64,000 nucleotides of DNA from Galerina marginata (taxonomy: Eukaryota; Basidiomycota; Agaricomycetes; Agaricales; Galerinaceae), in NCBI GenBank assembly GCA_023014335.1, contig JAECYW010000016.1, positions 434,001 to 498,000 of the forward strand, read 5' to 3'. The notes under the pieces were generated by a model. The model made no database searches and was not told the origin of the DNA. It saw nothing but the letters and a program-made list of their open reading frames with translations. Of this stretch, positions 1 to 11,600 are shown piece after piece. The position numbers were made by a program, and so were the translations under genes. How positions within the stretch are numbered: position 1 is the first letter of the stretch; each line of letters begins with the position of its first letter.

Positions 1-1330
1 TTCGGAATATACTCCTCCATCATCTTAGACCGGTGAGAACCCTCCCCACCTTCCTGCTAGCAAAACCACGTTTCCTAATTTCAACGGTACCAGTGTGACA
101 GGCGGCTCAGATTCGTTGGTTGTGATCTTCGGGTGGAACGTAGTCATCAAGTACGTAACTTAAAATCTTTATCAAAGCAGGAAACTGACTGTTCGGCTCA
201 GTTTGTTCTACATGCCTGGGACAATCGTCGGCGCATTCGTGGTGGACTATCTAGGCCCTAAATATACCCTCGTGCGTATCTCGCTTTCTGTCTTCGTAAA
301 AAGCGGTATCCCGCCTTGTCGATCCGATGCTGATGGCATGCGGTGTATTACAATATAGATCATGGGCCTCCTCCTTCAAGCCCTTTTTGGATTCATAATG
401 AGTGGATTATATTCGACGTAAGGAACCTCTCCCCCCCTTCTTTATATTTCTCTTCTCACTGACTTATATTCTATCCCAAAGGCTTACAGAGCACGTCGCA
501 GCCTTCGCTGTAAGCATCTCTCACCCAGTGTCTATCCTCCCTCCGATCTAACGACTCGCAGGTCATCTACGGCATCTTCCTCACCTTTGGCGAATTCGGT
601 ATGTTCTTCCCTCATTCTTTCCTTCCTTACCACCGTGCCTGATAAACTCTGCGATAATGCGTGATACCAATTCCAATAGGCCCAGGAAATTGCACAGGAC
701 TATTGGCAGGCAAAACGAGCCCAACCGCGATTCGTGGTCAATTTTATGGCATAGCTGCTGCTATCGGGAAGATTGGCGCTTTTGTTGGCACTTGGAGTGA
801 GCTACATTTCTATAATGCGTTCAAATAATCTCGGTGCTCATCAGAATTAAAGGTTTCCCACCAATGATTGATGGTAAGTCAGAGGTTCAGCTCGGAGGCA
901 GGATGACTCATTCTTTCTTTTTCGTATGCAGCATTCGGCGGCCCTAATTCCACCAGAGGAAACACCGGGCCATTTTGGGTGGGAAGCGGTAAGCACTCCA
1001 CCTAATGATAACCTAGCGTAAACTCATCGCTGAAACTCGGCGCTTGGTATAGGAATGGCGATACTAAGCGCCCTCATCACTTACTTCTTTGTATCCCCAA
1101 TCGATACGGACGGCATGGTCGCCGAGGACCGCGAGGTGCGTACTTGTTTTGGTATCCAATCGAAAGTTGAAGATGAAGTACTGATCGTGCTTTGAAAGTT
1201 CCGAGAATACTTGGAAGCAAATGGATATGATACGAGCGCGATGGGCTTGCCCGGGGCCAATATCATTGAACGCTCATCTGTGGATGAGTATGATGAGAAG
1301 AAGGTGGATGATGGAAGTGCGTCTGCCTGA
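1..1330 (+). CDS. MFS transporter, GIT1-like (3' part, start outside window)
   Basis: C-terminal part of a plasma-membrane major facilitator of the glycerophosphodiester/phosphate symporter group (yeast Git1 type). The gene enters the window already in frame. Exons seen in order spell [17 protein letters not shown] (joined across an intron whose acceptor precedes TTTGTTCTACATG), DYLGPKYTL, then [62 protein letters not shown], and a last membrane segment [15 protein letters not shown]. The tail [16 protein letters not shown] and an acidic end with many E/D residues finish at TGA 1328-1330. At least eight introns of about 50-60 nt are needed. The substrate is inferred from the family; glycerophosphoinositol, phosphate or inositol are all possible. 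The family is fairly secure, the exact exon ends less so. Confidence 0.8.
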
Positions 1331-1830
1331 TCGACGTTTTTGAGAAGTCGGAATATAATGTCATGTCTTTTCAATGATCACGAACTTTAACACGGATTTT
1401 CCTTTTGTACTAAGAATGACCAAGCTGATCTATTCCTGTTGAATGAGCTACGATTTGTTGACAAAAACAACCCGAAGTCCCAGAAACAAATGGTGTTGGA
1501 TACTGTTGATCCTCTCGACAATGCATCGCCCTGATTAGTATGAATTGGGACACCGGAAGTTCTTTATGACTTAAATAATTTACTGGCGTTCCATTCCTGT
1601 TTATCGGATATGGCAAGTGGATCTTAAAGCTTGTTGGTTCAAAGCGCGTTGGTCGTGACGTTCCCTAATTGTAGACTCAAGTGCTAAATAGATTGCGCTG
1701 CATCACTGGCCTCATGGGCGTTTCTCTATTTAATGGCACATATCCCTAGAATTTACCTATTTTATCACCTCTTTTCTTCCCTGTTTGAACAAACCGCATT
1801 TCTGACCCAACCCCAGGCCGCCTTCGAACA
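1331..1830. repeat. Non-coding stretch with a dispersed repeat copy (about 1540-1700)
   Basis: No gene is recognised here. About 1540-1700 aligns by eye, in the same orientation, with about 32955-33100, sharing the core GGCAAGTGGATC, then TAAAGCTT, and AATTGTAGACT further on. Both copies lie a few hundred bases 3' of a plus-strand gene. This could be an old transposon fragment. Confidence 0.4.
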
Positions 1831-2239
1831 TTAAATCGGAGCAGAGCAGAGAACACCCACTTCAGCCTGTCATGTAATTGAAGTCCAACACCAAAACGTA
1901 GAAGGAGAATTCACGTACGACTACCAACAGGCAGCATCTAGCTCGCTTGCCGACGTTGGCACAAGCATTGTTGAAGCTGGGAATATCGGTAGGTAAGGAG
2001 TTAGGAGAGGCTTGAGAAGCAATTGGGATGAGCGATATCCTCTCATTCGAAATAAACGGACAACAAAACTCACGAGAAGCACAGTCAAGGTCGACGGCGC
2101 CGACGACGCTTGTAGCACAGCATACTGGGTTGGACGCAGTCGACGAAGAGCACAGGCTGGATTGAGGGTCCTCTAGGGTCGGACCGGCGACTGCAACTGC
2201 AATGCTGGCGGTAATTGCTGTGATCATGGTAAACCTCAT
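1831..2239 (-). CDS. Hydrophobin with class II cysteine pattern
   Basis: Small secreted amphipathic protein that would assemble at air-water or wall interfaces. Start is MRFTMITAITASIAVAVAGP, a clear signal peptide. Two introns are removed: one after CAS (donor GTGAGT), one after CCLLVV (donor GTACGT); the last exon reads AEVGVLCSAPI and stops at TAA 1831-1833. The spliced protein has eight cysteines spaced C-X9-CC-X11-C-X18-C-X8-CC-X10-C, with the class II hallmark blocks CCATSVVGAVDLDC and GKRARCC. Class I hydrophobins, the usual basidiomycete kind, have much longer and more variable loops. Length is about 85-90 residues, normal for class II. The two splice choices are supported because they place all eight cysteines correctly. 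Family assignment is strong; the class II label rests on spacing and the DLDC/ARCC blocks. Confidence 0.85.
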
Positions 2240-2774
2240 CTTGATTGGAAGTAGATTGGTTGGGCAGGAGTTGGATGTTGCTTTGAAAGTTGTGTGGGAG
2301 ATGTTAATTAACCGTATCTACTTTGAAGGCGATTTATAGGATTCGTGGCTTGGTTCAAACTGGAACTTCAGACTCTGTCACTATGCATATGGTTCGTGCG
2401 GGTAAGGTAATTTCGGTGTCAGGTTTCGTGCCTTGCGTGCGCTATCGCAAGCCCGCACGCCGCAGGGCTTGCTGTATGCTTCTAGCGTGCTGTGACCCAG
2501 CGCAGAATGGAACCCATTCCTGTGCGACTGACATTGTAGTAGTAACATCAGGGCTGAGCTGCTGGTAGATTAGATAGTCTATGTAACCCCATGCGACGCG
2601 CTTCTGCGCTGTGACGGAATAGGTTTCGATTGAGGAACAAGTAACTTAAAACTGAGTAATGACCGTGACTCGGCGAAAAGCCCGATTCGCTTGATACTCG
2701 AGCAAGTGGCTGCGTAGATATCTATATTTGTCGAGATATTATCAGTCGTAGGACAAAATCCCTCCGCCAAAAAC
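2240..2774. other. Intergenic between hydrophobin and polygalacturonase
   Basis: This is the upstream region of the minus-strand hydrophobin and the 3' flank of the next gene. A TATA-like TATAAATCG (minus strand, about 2331-2339) lies about 95 bases before the hydrophobin ATG. Short open frames on both strands carry no recognisable domain. Confidence 0.4.
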
Positions 2775-4616
2775 TTAGGTAGTGGTGCACGCGGGGAATA
2801 AGGAAGCCGAATTTCCTGTAATATTCACGTTTTGGCATGAATACGTAGTCTTTCCCGATGGGAAGCTGCTATCAAGTCAGCTCGGAAGTGTAAACGGGTA
2901 TCAGAAAATTTTCACTCACGAAAGGCCCAATTGATTTACGTTGATGTCGGAGCAGCGACCATCAGGTGAACAAGATAACGACGCCACAACACTCTGAGTG
3001 GCAGTACCAGTAATGCTATCGAAGTGTCGATGAGGAAGCCGATGTACGAAGAACATGGAATACCTACTTGTTAAACCAAACATCCTGGATGAAGGTGTTC
3101 GAAGGAAACTCTGCGCATGTCGTTGCGTCTGTCTTATAGCACTGGAAAGGGGTTAGATATGCGGGTGCTTAAGAATCGGTAAGATTCACTTGATCAATAA
3201 TAATTGGGTTTTCGACGGCTGTCAAGAAAAAGTTTTGGAATGTGACGTTTTTGACAATTCCACCGCCGACATTTGGTCCTGCCCAAGCTTTGATTCTGGC
3301 ACCATTCTCGGTATTCGTCATCTTGATATTCCTGTGAGAATTTTAAAGATGGTCCCAGATTCATGAAAGAGGCAGTACTTGACAAGGACATGCTCCACGA
3401 TATCAAACACCCCGGGGAATTGGCCTAAGGAGCTATTTGGAAAATTCAAGTGGAATTCAACATGGTTAAAATGTGAAGGTTTACCCGACAGAAAGTCCAC
3501 TAAAATAAACACGGATTAAGAAAAGAAAGCTACGATTGGTATGGGCTTAGACTCACTGCGATCCAGTGCAATCCAAATTCTCGACAAGGACATTTGTGGC
3601 GTCTATAATGCGTTGACTATAGTAAGAAGATAGACTGTGGTGGCAGTTACGACTGACTTGGTTTAAAAGCGACACAATCATCTCCATTGACGATGACAGA
3701 ATTTGAAATTATCACATTGTTGCTACGATAGACATTCCATCCATCGGTGTTCGAAGCTCTATGAGTAGAATTTGAGACGGCATGGATATTGACGTTGTTA
3801 TAAACGACGTTTTCGCCTTCGTTGACCTAAAATGCCACCATTCAATCCATGTTTTTATTAGGGAAGCAGACTCGCTGCCCTTACAAGATTGTGCCATTCC
3901 GGACTGTCGATCATATGGAGGTTTTCAATCAAGACGTTTTTGGCCTGGAATACTGTGAGCGTAATCGGGCGCAGGAGGGATGAATTCGCTGCACTATCAG
4001 TCGGATCAAGAGTCAGCCTTTTGAGTTTATGGAAAGCAAAGAATGGCCTACAAAGTGTCCCACCAGAGCTGAGGGCACAATTTAAGCTATCGTGGCGTAG
4101 AAGAAGACGATGATAATACCTGACCCGAGCCATCGAGCGTACCTCCGCCATCAAATAAAATATTCTCCCCTCCCAAGAGCCAGAAAGTGACTTGCGTCTG
4201 GAAAGGAATAAAAAAGGCATTCTAAGGAAGATATTACGGTTTAATAGCGACTTCTCATCAACGAGTAACGCACCCCAGTCCAATATGGTATGTTCTGGCT
4301 GAATTTTATAGTACCTTGAAGACTCTGAGATGAGGCGTCAGGAATCACTCGTGAATTTGCAAACGAAACTCGCAATATGTTTATCTCGAAGGCCGGTCAT
4401 ATTTAATCTTGTTTGGATATTCAAGGTCGTGGCCTTCGGAATTGTCACTGTCGAGCAAGCTTGGACAGCTTTCAAGAACTGAGGGGCATCGTCTCCACCG
4501 CTCGCTGTCACGGAACATGAAACTTTTCCCGGCCGTTGAGTCGGCGAGTCCGGAGATCCTTTTGCAAAAACCGAAGAGAACCAAAATATTACGAAGTTGA
4601 TTGAGCTGAAGCGCAT
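2775..4616 (-). CDS. Exo-polygalacturonase, glycoside hydrolase family 28
   Basis: Secreted pectin-degrading enzyme that hydrolyses alpha-1,4-galacturonosyl bonds. The ATG at 4616 begins the signal peptide MRFSSINFVIFWFSSVFA; a TTG 18 bases upstream is not used as start. The right-handed beta-helix shows all GH28 motifs after splicing: NTDGWN, GDDC, GSHGLSVGSLG with the conserved histidine, and GARIKAWAGP (the RIK motif). LTVFQAKNVLIENL and VENPIIIDQ match the exo-acting branch. GSHGLSVG is rebuilt only if a 15-nt exon (3485-3499) lies between two introns. The C-terminal exons read CYKTDATTCAEFPSN, LSCSPDGRCSDINVNQLGL and TTYSCQNVNITGNSA, ending at TAA 2775-2777. About ten introns. Exo rather than endo activity is inferred from sequence flavour only. 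Confidence 0.88.
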
Positions 4617-4655
4617 TTTTCGACGGCTATGCAACAGAGAATACTGTCCAGCACC

Positions 4656-4662
4656 CTTTATA
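4656..4662 (-). promoter_or_regulatory. TATA-like box before the GH28 gene
   Basis: TATAAAG on the minus strand, 40 bases upstream of the ATG at 4616. Position and sequence fit a core promoter; not otherwise tested. Confidence 0.35.
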
Positions 4663-4923
4663 GTTTAGAAGGAGGCGGTCCGCTGATCAGCTGCTTGCAC
4701 AACGTGCACGGTGCAGACATTGGAGATTTCCTCCAGCGGTCCGGTGGAAGATACCTGCGGCACCTGATCCAGTTATCAGACGTGCTGCTTCTCAGCAAAT
4801 TAAAGAGAACACTTCACGAATAGTTAACGATGCAGAGAAGTGACGAGCATAAGACGGCTTTTTGCTAAGTAGATATAGGGGGCCATGTGCTACTTGTAAA
4901 TCATCATGGATAGTCGTCGGACA

Positions 4924-5848
4924 TTAGTCAGACGCGAAGTTCGCTGCACGGAACCCAAGATTTGTGAGTTCAATTTCATAGACTTCAGCTGCGTATATGG
5001 TCAATACATCATCCGCGCGGTTATTGGCCAAACCGAGCTACGTCCGGAGGGTTGTAGGCAGACTCGTAGGTGTATAAATTCAACAACTTCTGTTGGACCA
5101 ACCCCCGTCCTACCCGTCCTGCAGGTCGCTCGTTAGTCTTCCCATAATTCGTGTAAGTGAAGGACGCACCACTAGATCAGTATCTCGATCAATACGCTGG
5201 CACCGTCACCACCTTCTTATTCCCATCAAGACGTCAGGCAGGTAATTCTCAACCTATAGCCACGAAATGAGAGTGTCAGAGCTGTGAAGGAGGGAATCAG
5301 ACCGAAACAGAACAGTGTAGAGCCGAGAGACATACCATCCAGTACTCAACTTCTGTGCAGGTACATAGGCTCCCGGTCTTCGCCGGTATTAGCGGGGACT
5401 TCAGCGCTTTCTGGTAAGGGGTTTTTATCGGCTGGAAATACATCAGTAAATGAGCAGACTGAGCATTGAGCAAAAAATAACGCACTACAACCCGACTCCG
5501 GAAGTTTGAGCCGAAAGTACCGTTAGACCAAAATCAAAAAACTAATGTAGAGTGGGCTGGAGGACGTCAATAACAAGAATAGCGGGGATTCAGGAAGCTT
5601 ACAATTGTGGACGATGTATTAGGAGGGTACACCTTTTGACACGCCGTGTACTTCCACCATGAGTAGTCAAAGCCTTGAGGGTAGATTAATGGCCTGCCGG
5701 ACGAGAATAAAAAGACGTACCCAGACCTTGGCTTTGTCAGTTACAGTCAAGCAGCCCAAGTTTCGACGTTGAGGTTGAACTGAACGTTGAGCGACGATGA
5801 CAACAGCCTTGCTAGAACACCGAGGATCGTGAGCCCGAAAAAATGCAT
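4924..5848 (-). CDS. Candidate secreted protein gene, unknown family (weak model)
   Basis: Several minus-strand exon-like pieces with sensible codons line up here. A possible start MHFFGLTILGVLARLLSSSL (ATG at 5848) looks like a signal peptide. Further down are SGASFTYTNYGKTNERPAG, LLNLYTYESAYNPPDVARFG and, after an acceptor, NNRADDVLTIYAAEVYEIEL followed by GFRAANFASD and a stop at 4924. No known domain is recognised and the splice path between the first and later pieces is not solved. It may be a decayed gene. Confidence 0.25.
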
Positions 5849-5971
5849 GGTTTGAGGTACTATGTGCGGAACGTGCACGTAAAGAGAGAAAAGCCGAGAC
5901 GGACCAAAGGACGACGTCGGTGAAGGAAAGGACAAATGGCATGATTTTGGAATTTGGTGGCGTGGCGACAT

Positions 5972-7044
5972 CCGGATTTAGGAACGGAGTTTGAAGTCAG
6001 TGTTCAGAGATAAGATAAGATGGCTTCCACTTAGAAATATCGTTGAAATATCGGTTCCTACTTCACGACCAAAGAACACAAGTAGCAGGTGAACATAAAT
6101 TAAGCATTTATCCCGCTGTGTACTTAACTCACTCCGACTGAATCCCTTGTGAATTGCCCACCCAGCTGGAATTCTTCAATGTTCCATTCCAGTCTACTTT
6201 TTGTTCTGACCTCTCCCCCGGTTAGTATTGCAACCAAAAATTTGCCTGGAAAAATGGTAATGCAGTAAAGGCTTGTTTGGTGCAGGCCACAGGGATTTGA
6301 GGAAGCCCGTCTACTCAGAATGATGGACAAGCCACCCTTTTAAAGCTTTCGCTATTCACATCATAAGACGAGACGTAAAAGTGGCATGAGCTCAGTTTGC
6401 AAAAATACTACTCTGAGCGTGTGAGAAAAGAGTCGGAGAAGGCTCAACATTTTATCGTTGTCCGAGGAGCAAAATTAGATGGTTCGAATCAAGACCAGAC
6501 CTCTCCATACCGCCACAATACCGTGGGAAGCATTCCGGCCCCTGGTTTTGAAAGAATAGGCGCCCACAGGTGCCCGCCCATATGCCATCGAAGTCGCATT
6601 TGTAGCTCCACAAATTAAAAGATTCAAAGCCCACAAATCTGTGGATCAGGTCCAATCAGTACTCACGACCGTGAAAACCGTGTAATTCACGTCATCACTG
6701 GAAATTTGATCTCCAGAATAAGAACACATTCTTCACATGCCAAAGTTACTGGCTGTAAAACATATCTTGACCAGCTGATGGTTTACTTATACATAGAAGT
6801 GCGGGAGATCATTGGAATAAGTTCGCAATTTTCTGTACAGAAAGCCATCTTCCGGGACCTCTTAATTTCGGAAACTATTCAACCGCGGTAAGAAGGGAAT
6901 CTGCTGAAACTAAATTGTATTCCTAAGTACTGCGCATGTAGTCCATAACAAGCCCAGTAACACAAAGCCGTTCTAAAGGCCAATAAATTACCAACGATGT
7001 TTTATTGATGCCAATTCCTGACGAGCCCTAATCATGGTGAAATC
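5972..7044. other. About 1.1 kb with no recognised gene
   Basis: Short frames occur on both strands, such as a minus-strand run near 6450-6650 with several W, C and F codons, but no start, splice pattern or domain can be supported. It may hold remnants. Confidence 0.35.
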
Positions 7045-7638
7045 TCACAAGGTGTCTCCTGTACTTAACAGTGCCCAGCTTTCTCCGAAAGGAGTAATAT
7101 TGAAACAAATGTTGGTTGCTGGAATGGAGGCCGTCGTATCGCATATCCCATTTATGGCAACGACGACTTGGAACAAAAGTGCGATCTCCGAAGGGTTGCT
7201 GATAAGGAGCGACATGAATGGGTCCGGCGCGACTTCGAAGCATGTGTTCAACGGGTCGCCGATGAGAGTAAAGGCGTCGCAAGTCTCGGAGCAATCCGCT
7301 GCAGAGCAGAATACTATGACTGGGTCAGTCACTTGACGTTTTTCAAGGCTTGTTGCGGGAACTGGAGAAGTTGCTGTGGTGAGGATGCCTGTCTTATCCA
7401 CGAGGCTATGGAGGCCGTGATGTGCCACCGCCGCGTTCAAGACGCTTTCTGGAGCAAGGCTAAACGCCTACGTAAATAAAGGTTACATTTAGCTGGTTAG
7501 ACCATGTTAAGGCAACGTAATGAATGTCCTCACACTCTTGGAGAGAATAGGTGGACCGCCCTTCACTTTAGGCGACATTGGAGTAGCTTGGACAATATTT
7601 CCAACGATAAAAGCCGTCATTATAGGCAATATATGCAT
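7045..7638 (-). CDS. Small secreted protein with Kex2 site, unknown family
   Basis: Two-exon gene. Exon 1 (7534-7638) is too short to stand out as an ORF and encodes MHILPIMTAFIVGNIVQA, a signal peptide. A 66-nt intron (7468-7533, donor GTGAGG, acceptor ACGTAG) is in phase 0 and joins SKS to AFSLAPESVLNAAVA. The mature part follows a Lys-Arg dibasic site (SLEKR before QVTDP), the usual cut point of the Kex2 protease. The mature region of about 110 residues has cysteines in FCSAADCSETCDAF, NTCFEV, GICDTT and NICFNI, so seven in all, and two hydrophobic runs. It has about 165 residues in total. No known domain is recognised. The reading frame, splice phase and secretion signal are all consistent. 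Confidence 0.65.
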
Positions 7639-8634
7639 TGTTAAGAGTATAGTCGTACTAGAAAGAGTTCACGAGGCTTAAAGGGAAAGGAACGGTGCTG
7701 AATGTTGAGTATTACTGCGTTGTTATATCAAACCCACGCCCGAATCGCGATCAATGCGAGCTCGAGCTTGCTGTTCAATCTATATCTATAGTGCTTCTGA
7801 TTCACGCAAAAGATGATCACCATGATGGACTAGAACTCATGACCAGGGCATTTGAACAATTTAACGGCTTCTCTATATTCAAATCTTTGTATCCTCCTAA
7901 GCCAACGAATAATCCATGCGAAGCCTCGTTCCAGAAAGACTCGGCTTATCCGTCTTTCTTACCTAGACCATTTCTTCTTGTCAGTGCACTTCGCGCGTTT
8001 CATCCTAGATCTCCCCCGATCTGCCTCGCATATTTTGTTTAACCATGAGACGTGAGATAATAGATCCTTTGGTATATATGTATCTTTCTTTTGTATTGCA
8101 CTATATAGCTGGTTGAATAAGGAGGAAGACAGGTCAACGATCGAGATGACAAATATTTGTCTCATTCCTCCTCGCAGACTCGATGGGATAAGCATAGCGA
8201 ATGGCCGTCGAGATCCAGCCATTGTCAGGGCGTCAGTCACCAACAATAGACTATTTTTTGGCAATAACGCAGCCCAGTCATCTGAAAGTTCCTTGGACGA
8301 GTGTTTTCAACTTGGGAGGTATGGCCGTTACTAACATTGCCAAGCCATACCGGACATATTATATCACAAGCTCTGAAGGCTGAGGGCTCAGTAACATGCG
8401 CTTCTGATATAGGTCAGCACATCTGCCTCCAGGTTCTAAATTCTGACATTACGCGAACTGTGCGAGAACGAAGAAGGCGAAATAGCAGGTGCTGCCGCTG
8501 ATCGCTTGTTCCCAACATGCCTTCAAAATAAACCAACCATACCCCCGAATCCAATGGTTGCTTTACCCATTTTCCCGTAGTAGACAGTGATTACGGCGGT
8601 ACGAAATTAATACATTCATTTATCTGCAGATAAA
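7639..8634. other. About 1 kb with no recognised gene
   Basis: Contains the upstream region of the small secreted protein and the 3' flank of the beta-galactosidase gene. Overlapping short plus-strand frames between 7690 and 8500 have no family features. Confidence 0.4.
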
Positions 8635-11600
8635 TCACTCTCGTCCAACTGGACTCCACGAAGGATTGTCCGAGACAACATTCCCAACACCACCATCAAC
8701 GACGGCATCAAGGACGAGCTCGAGATTGGGCGTTACTGTCTGATTCGTCAAAGACCAAACTGCAACGGCAACAGTGCTATAAATGGTCAGGGCCGCTTGT
8801 AGATAATTCCTCGCACAGATCACCTACTTTTTGCCGTGATAATTAAGAATGCCTTCGTGCACCGGGAACTTAGCTTGAGGTCTAGATGCCACATATAAAG
8901 GCGATTTGGCCATCCATAGCAATTTCCACTTACCCGAGGTTGCCTACTCGTTTACCCATCATCCAGCCGTTCACGAACAGGAAAGCCCGGTAAGGCTGAC
9001 CCAGCGCCTCCGTGAACGTGAACGAGATCATAGCATCGACTCCCTGAACATTCAAATCAAATGTTGTCACGAAAAACCCGACGCCGGCTCCATTCGGCAA
9101 TCCCTGCGACAGTAGTCGCGTTTCCCAAGTTGGGGTCGAGAAAGAAGGCAAGTGCCAGCCTTTACGTTCACCAAACAGGCCACCCTCATTAAGAACACCT
9201 GGTTAGTTAATCGATTAGGTGAATATAGAAGTGTCAAAAAAAAGTGGTTTACCGCGAACTTTGTCTGGAAAACTGACAAGGCTAGCATTAGTAACAATGG
9301 GTTTCATGAAAAAGTGAACACATACTTATTATAACCACCAACCTTCCCTTGGACCTTCCACTCTGTGAAATGTGTACCGGTATCCAGTTGGAATCCCCGG
9401 ATTCCACGAGGGCTCTTAAGTACATCTGGGGCTTGAGAGGGATGGAATGTCAGCCGTTTCTTAATTTTCACGATGTAACGACCAACGGTTATATCCGTTC
9501 TCGTCCAACCCCATGTTGTCCTGAAAGGGCGGAAACGTGGTTACAAGGCCAAAGTTGTATTCACGACGAAGAACTGCACCTGAATGACTGTAATCACATT
9601 GTTTTTCCCTGTCATTATTGCACCAGCTGGGAAAACAAACGTCTGGTTGAACTCCTCCGCATTGGAGCTAAAGTGGTGTAAGGCGATGCCTATTTTCAAG
9701 AGGAAATCCATACATCGTGTAGCTGTTTAAAAAGACGTTGTTTAACCATACGCTGGCCGCGAAATCTGCCAGCAAAACCGTTGAATTAGGTGGGTTTGAA
9801 GTTTATAAAGATGGTACAAACTTTGACCCCCGTTCACGGATAAGTTTAGGCTCTTTTCTTCACCTGTTGCCTTGAAATGACCTCGCCAGAGAACCACATT
9901 CTCGCAGCTATGAAGAAACTAAGTAAATACCAAGTCCTACTGAAAGAATAATAGACACGTACAAACCATAGTCACATCCGTATAAAATTTTTCCGTCATT
10001 ATAGTAAGGTGGGTAAGGGATATTTGTCGATGTATGATTCACGATGGTCCAAAAACTGTCGTCAAATCCAAGCTGTATCTCGGGCAAGCTGTCGCGATAT
10101 TTCCACCCAGTTAATCGCGGTACTTGAATGTGTGATAGAGGTGACTTAGGTTCCAATTGACCGACGAATCCGCCCCTCGAAGTGATGAATGAAGAGGCGG
10201 CGAGATCAATAGAAACTTTGGCACCATTCCAGTTGATCGTCTTCACACTTCTTGGCGCGATTACACGGAGCTCGACGCCTGTTTGAAGATCTCCTCGCAA
10301 AGCAAGTGTGGTCCCCGAAATGCTAGCATTACGAACAAGGTATGGACCGCCGACAATTATCGACTCGTTCGTACCAATACCCCAGTAGTTTCTGAAGGGG
10401 TCGGCGGAGCTACCTGCAATGACAGGAGACCAAAACGTTGCAGCAGTGGCGGTATCCGCGAATAAAACCAGCTGCGTGTTTGAGTCCCAGACGGTAATAA
10501 GATCGCTGATGCCCGTCATGAAGGTAACGACCGTGAGTTCGTGTGGCAGCCCGGACACCTTGGCAGAAAGCCTGACGCTAGGTGATAGCCTAAGCTTGTT
10601 CTGCGTACCAGTAAGGGCGAGTGCAGTTTCGTGAGTCTGATTTGTGTCGCCGTGTAGGAATAGAACGTCGCGACCATCAATAACTCCTGCGAAGAATATT
10701 TGGGCAGTGGAGTAGAGCACTTTTGAGCCGAACCCAAAACTGCCGTCAGTTGTTATAACTTTGGATTGGCGACCGCCAATGGTAATAGCAGACGCCACGA
10801 CTGGAATTGTTAGAGCACCAGCAGAGGTCGTTACGTTCAGCTTGAAGGTTATTGTTTCTCTATAACGAGGTTCTCATTGTCATGTTGTCGAAGGATAAAA
10901 GCCCACTTACGTTGAAGACGAGTTGGTCTGTCGAGCGATAAAGTATCCAGCTTGAGTATCAGGATTCCTCAACTTGGTTATATACGAAGCAGGATTCGTT
11001 GAAACGGTAAGTCCGGTATTTGTGTCCGCTATCCAATCCGTCTTGTAGAAGTCGGGAGAGCTGCGAAGAAACAATCCCTGTCGCTTCATTTCATCATACT
11101 TCGTGGTTAACTGCCGCGACTCCGAGATCTACGAAGAGGGTGCCAAATTCTGTGCTCAAATAAAAATGTCACTAGGAAAATTACACGCACTGTGGCACCG
11201 TAGTCGTACGAAGTGTAGATACCTGGGTAGGGGATTGCCCCCCATGACGTTCCACTGTGGGATTTGAAAAGGATAACCACCACATGGACAACGTCGACCT
11301 ACCCATAAAACATGTAAAAGTTAATCATCTTGGCGTTACTCGCCCATAGGTCGAGGTTGAACACCGATAGGAAATCCGGGCCAGTCAATAGTCTACATCC
11401 ACCGTATCCTATGGTATAATTAGAAACTCTTCAAAGATTTGGATAGAAGGGGTCTAATACCTGGCGATGTAAGCCCCCAAGAATCCCCCGCTCCGCTTTG
11501 AAATTCTTCGCCGCGTCAGTGTTAGAGCCCTAGAAAATAAAGGGGAAGCAAATACGTACCTGGGATGAATTGTGGATTCGTGGGATTGACCTGCATATGG

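Noticed and set aside
4617..4634. Upstream start of the GH28 ORF at 4634
   Set aside because: That codon is TTG; the first ATG is at 4616 and begins a good signal peptide.
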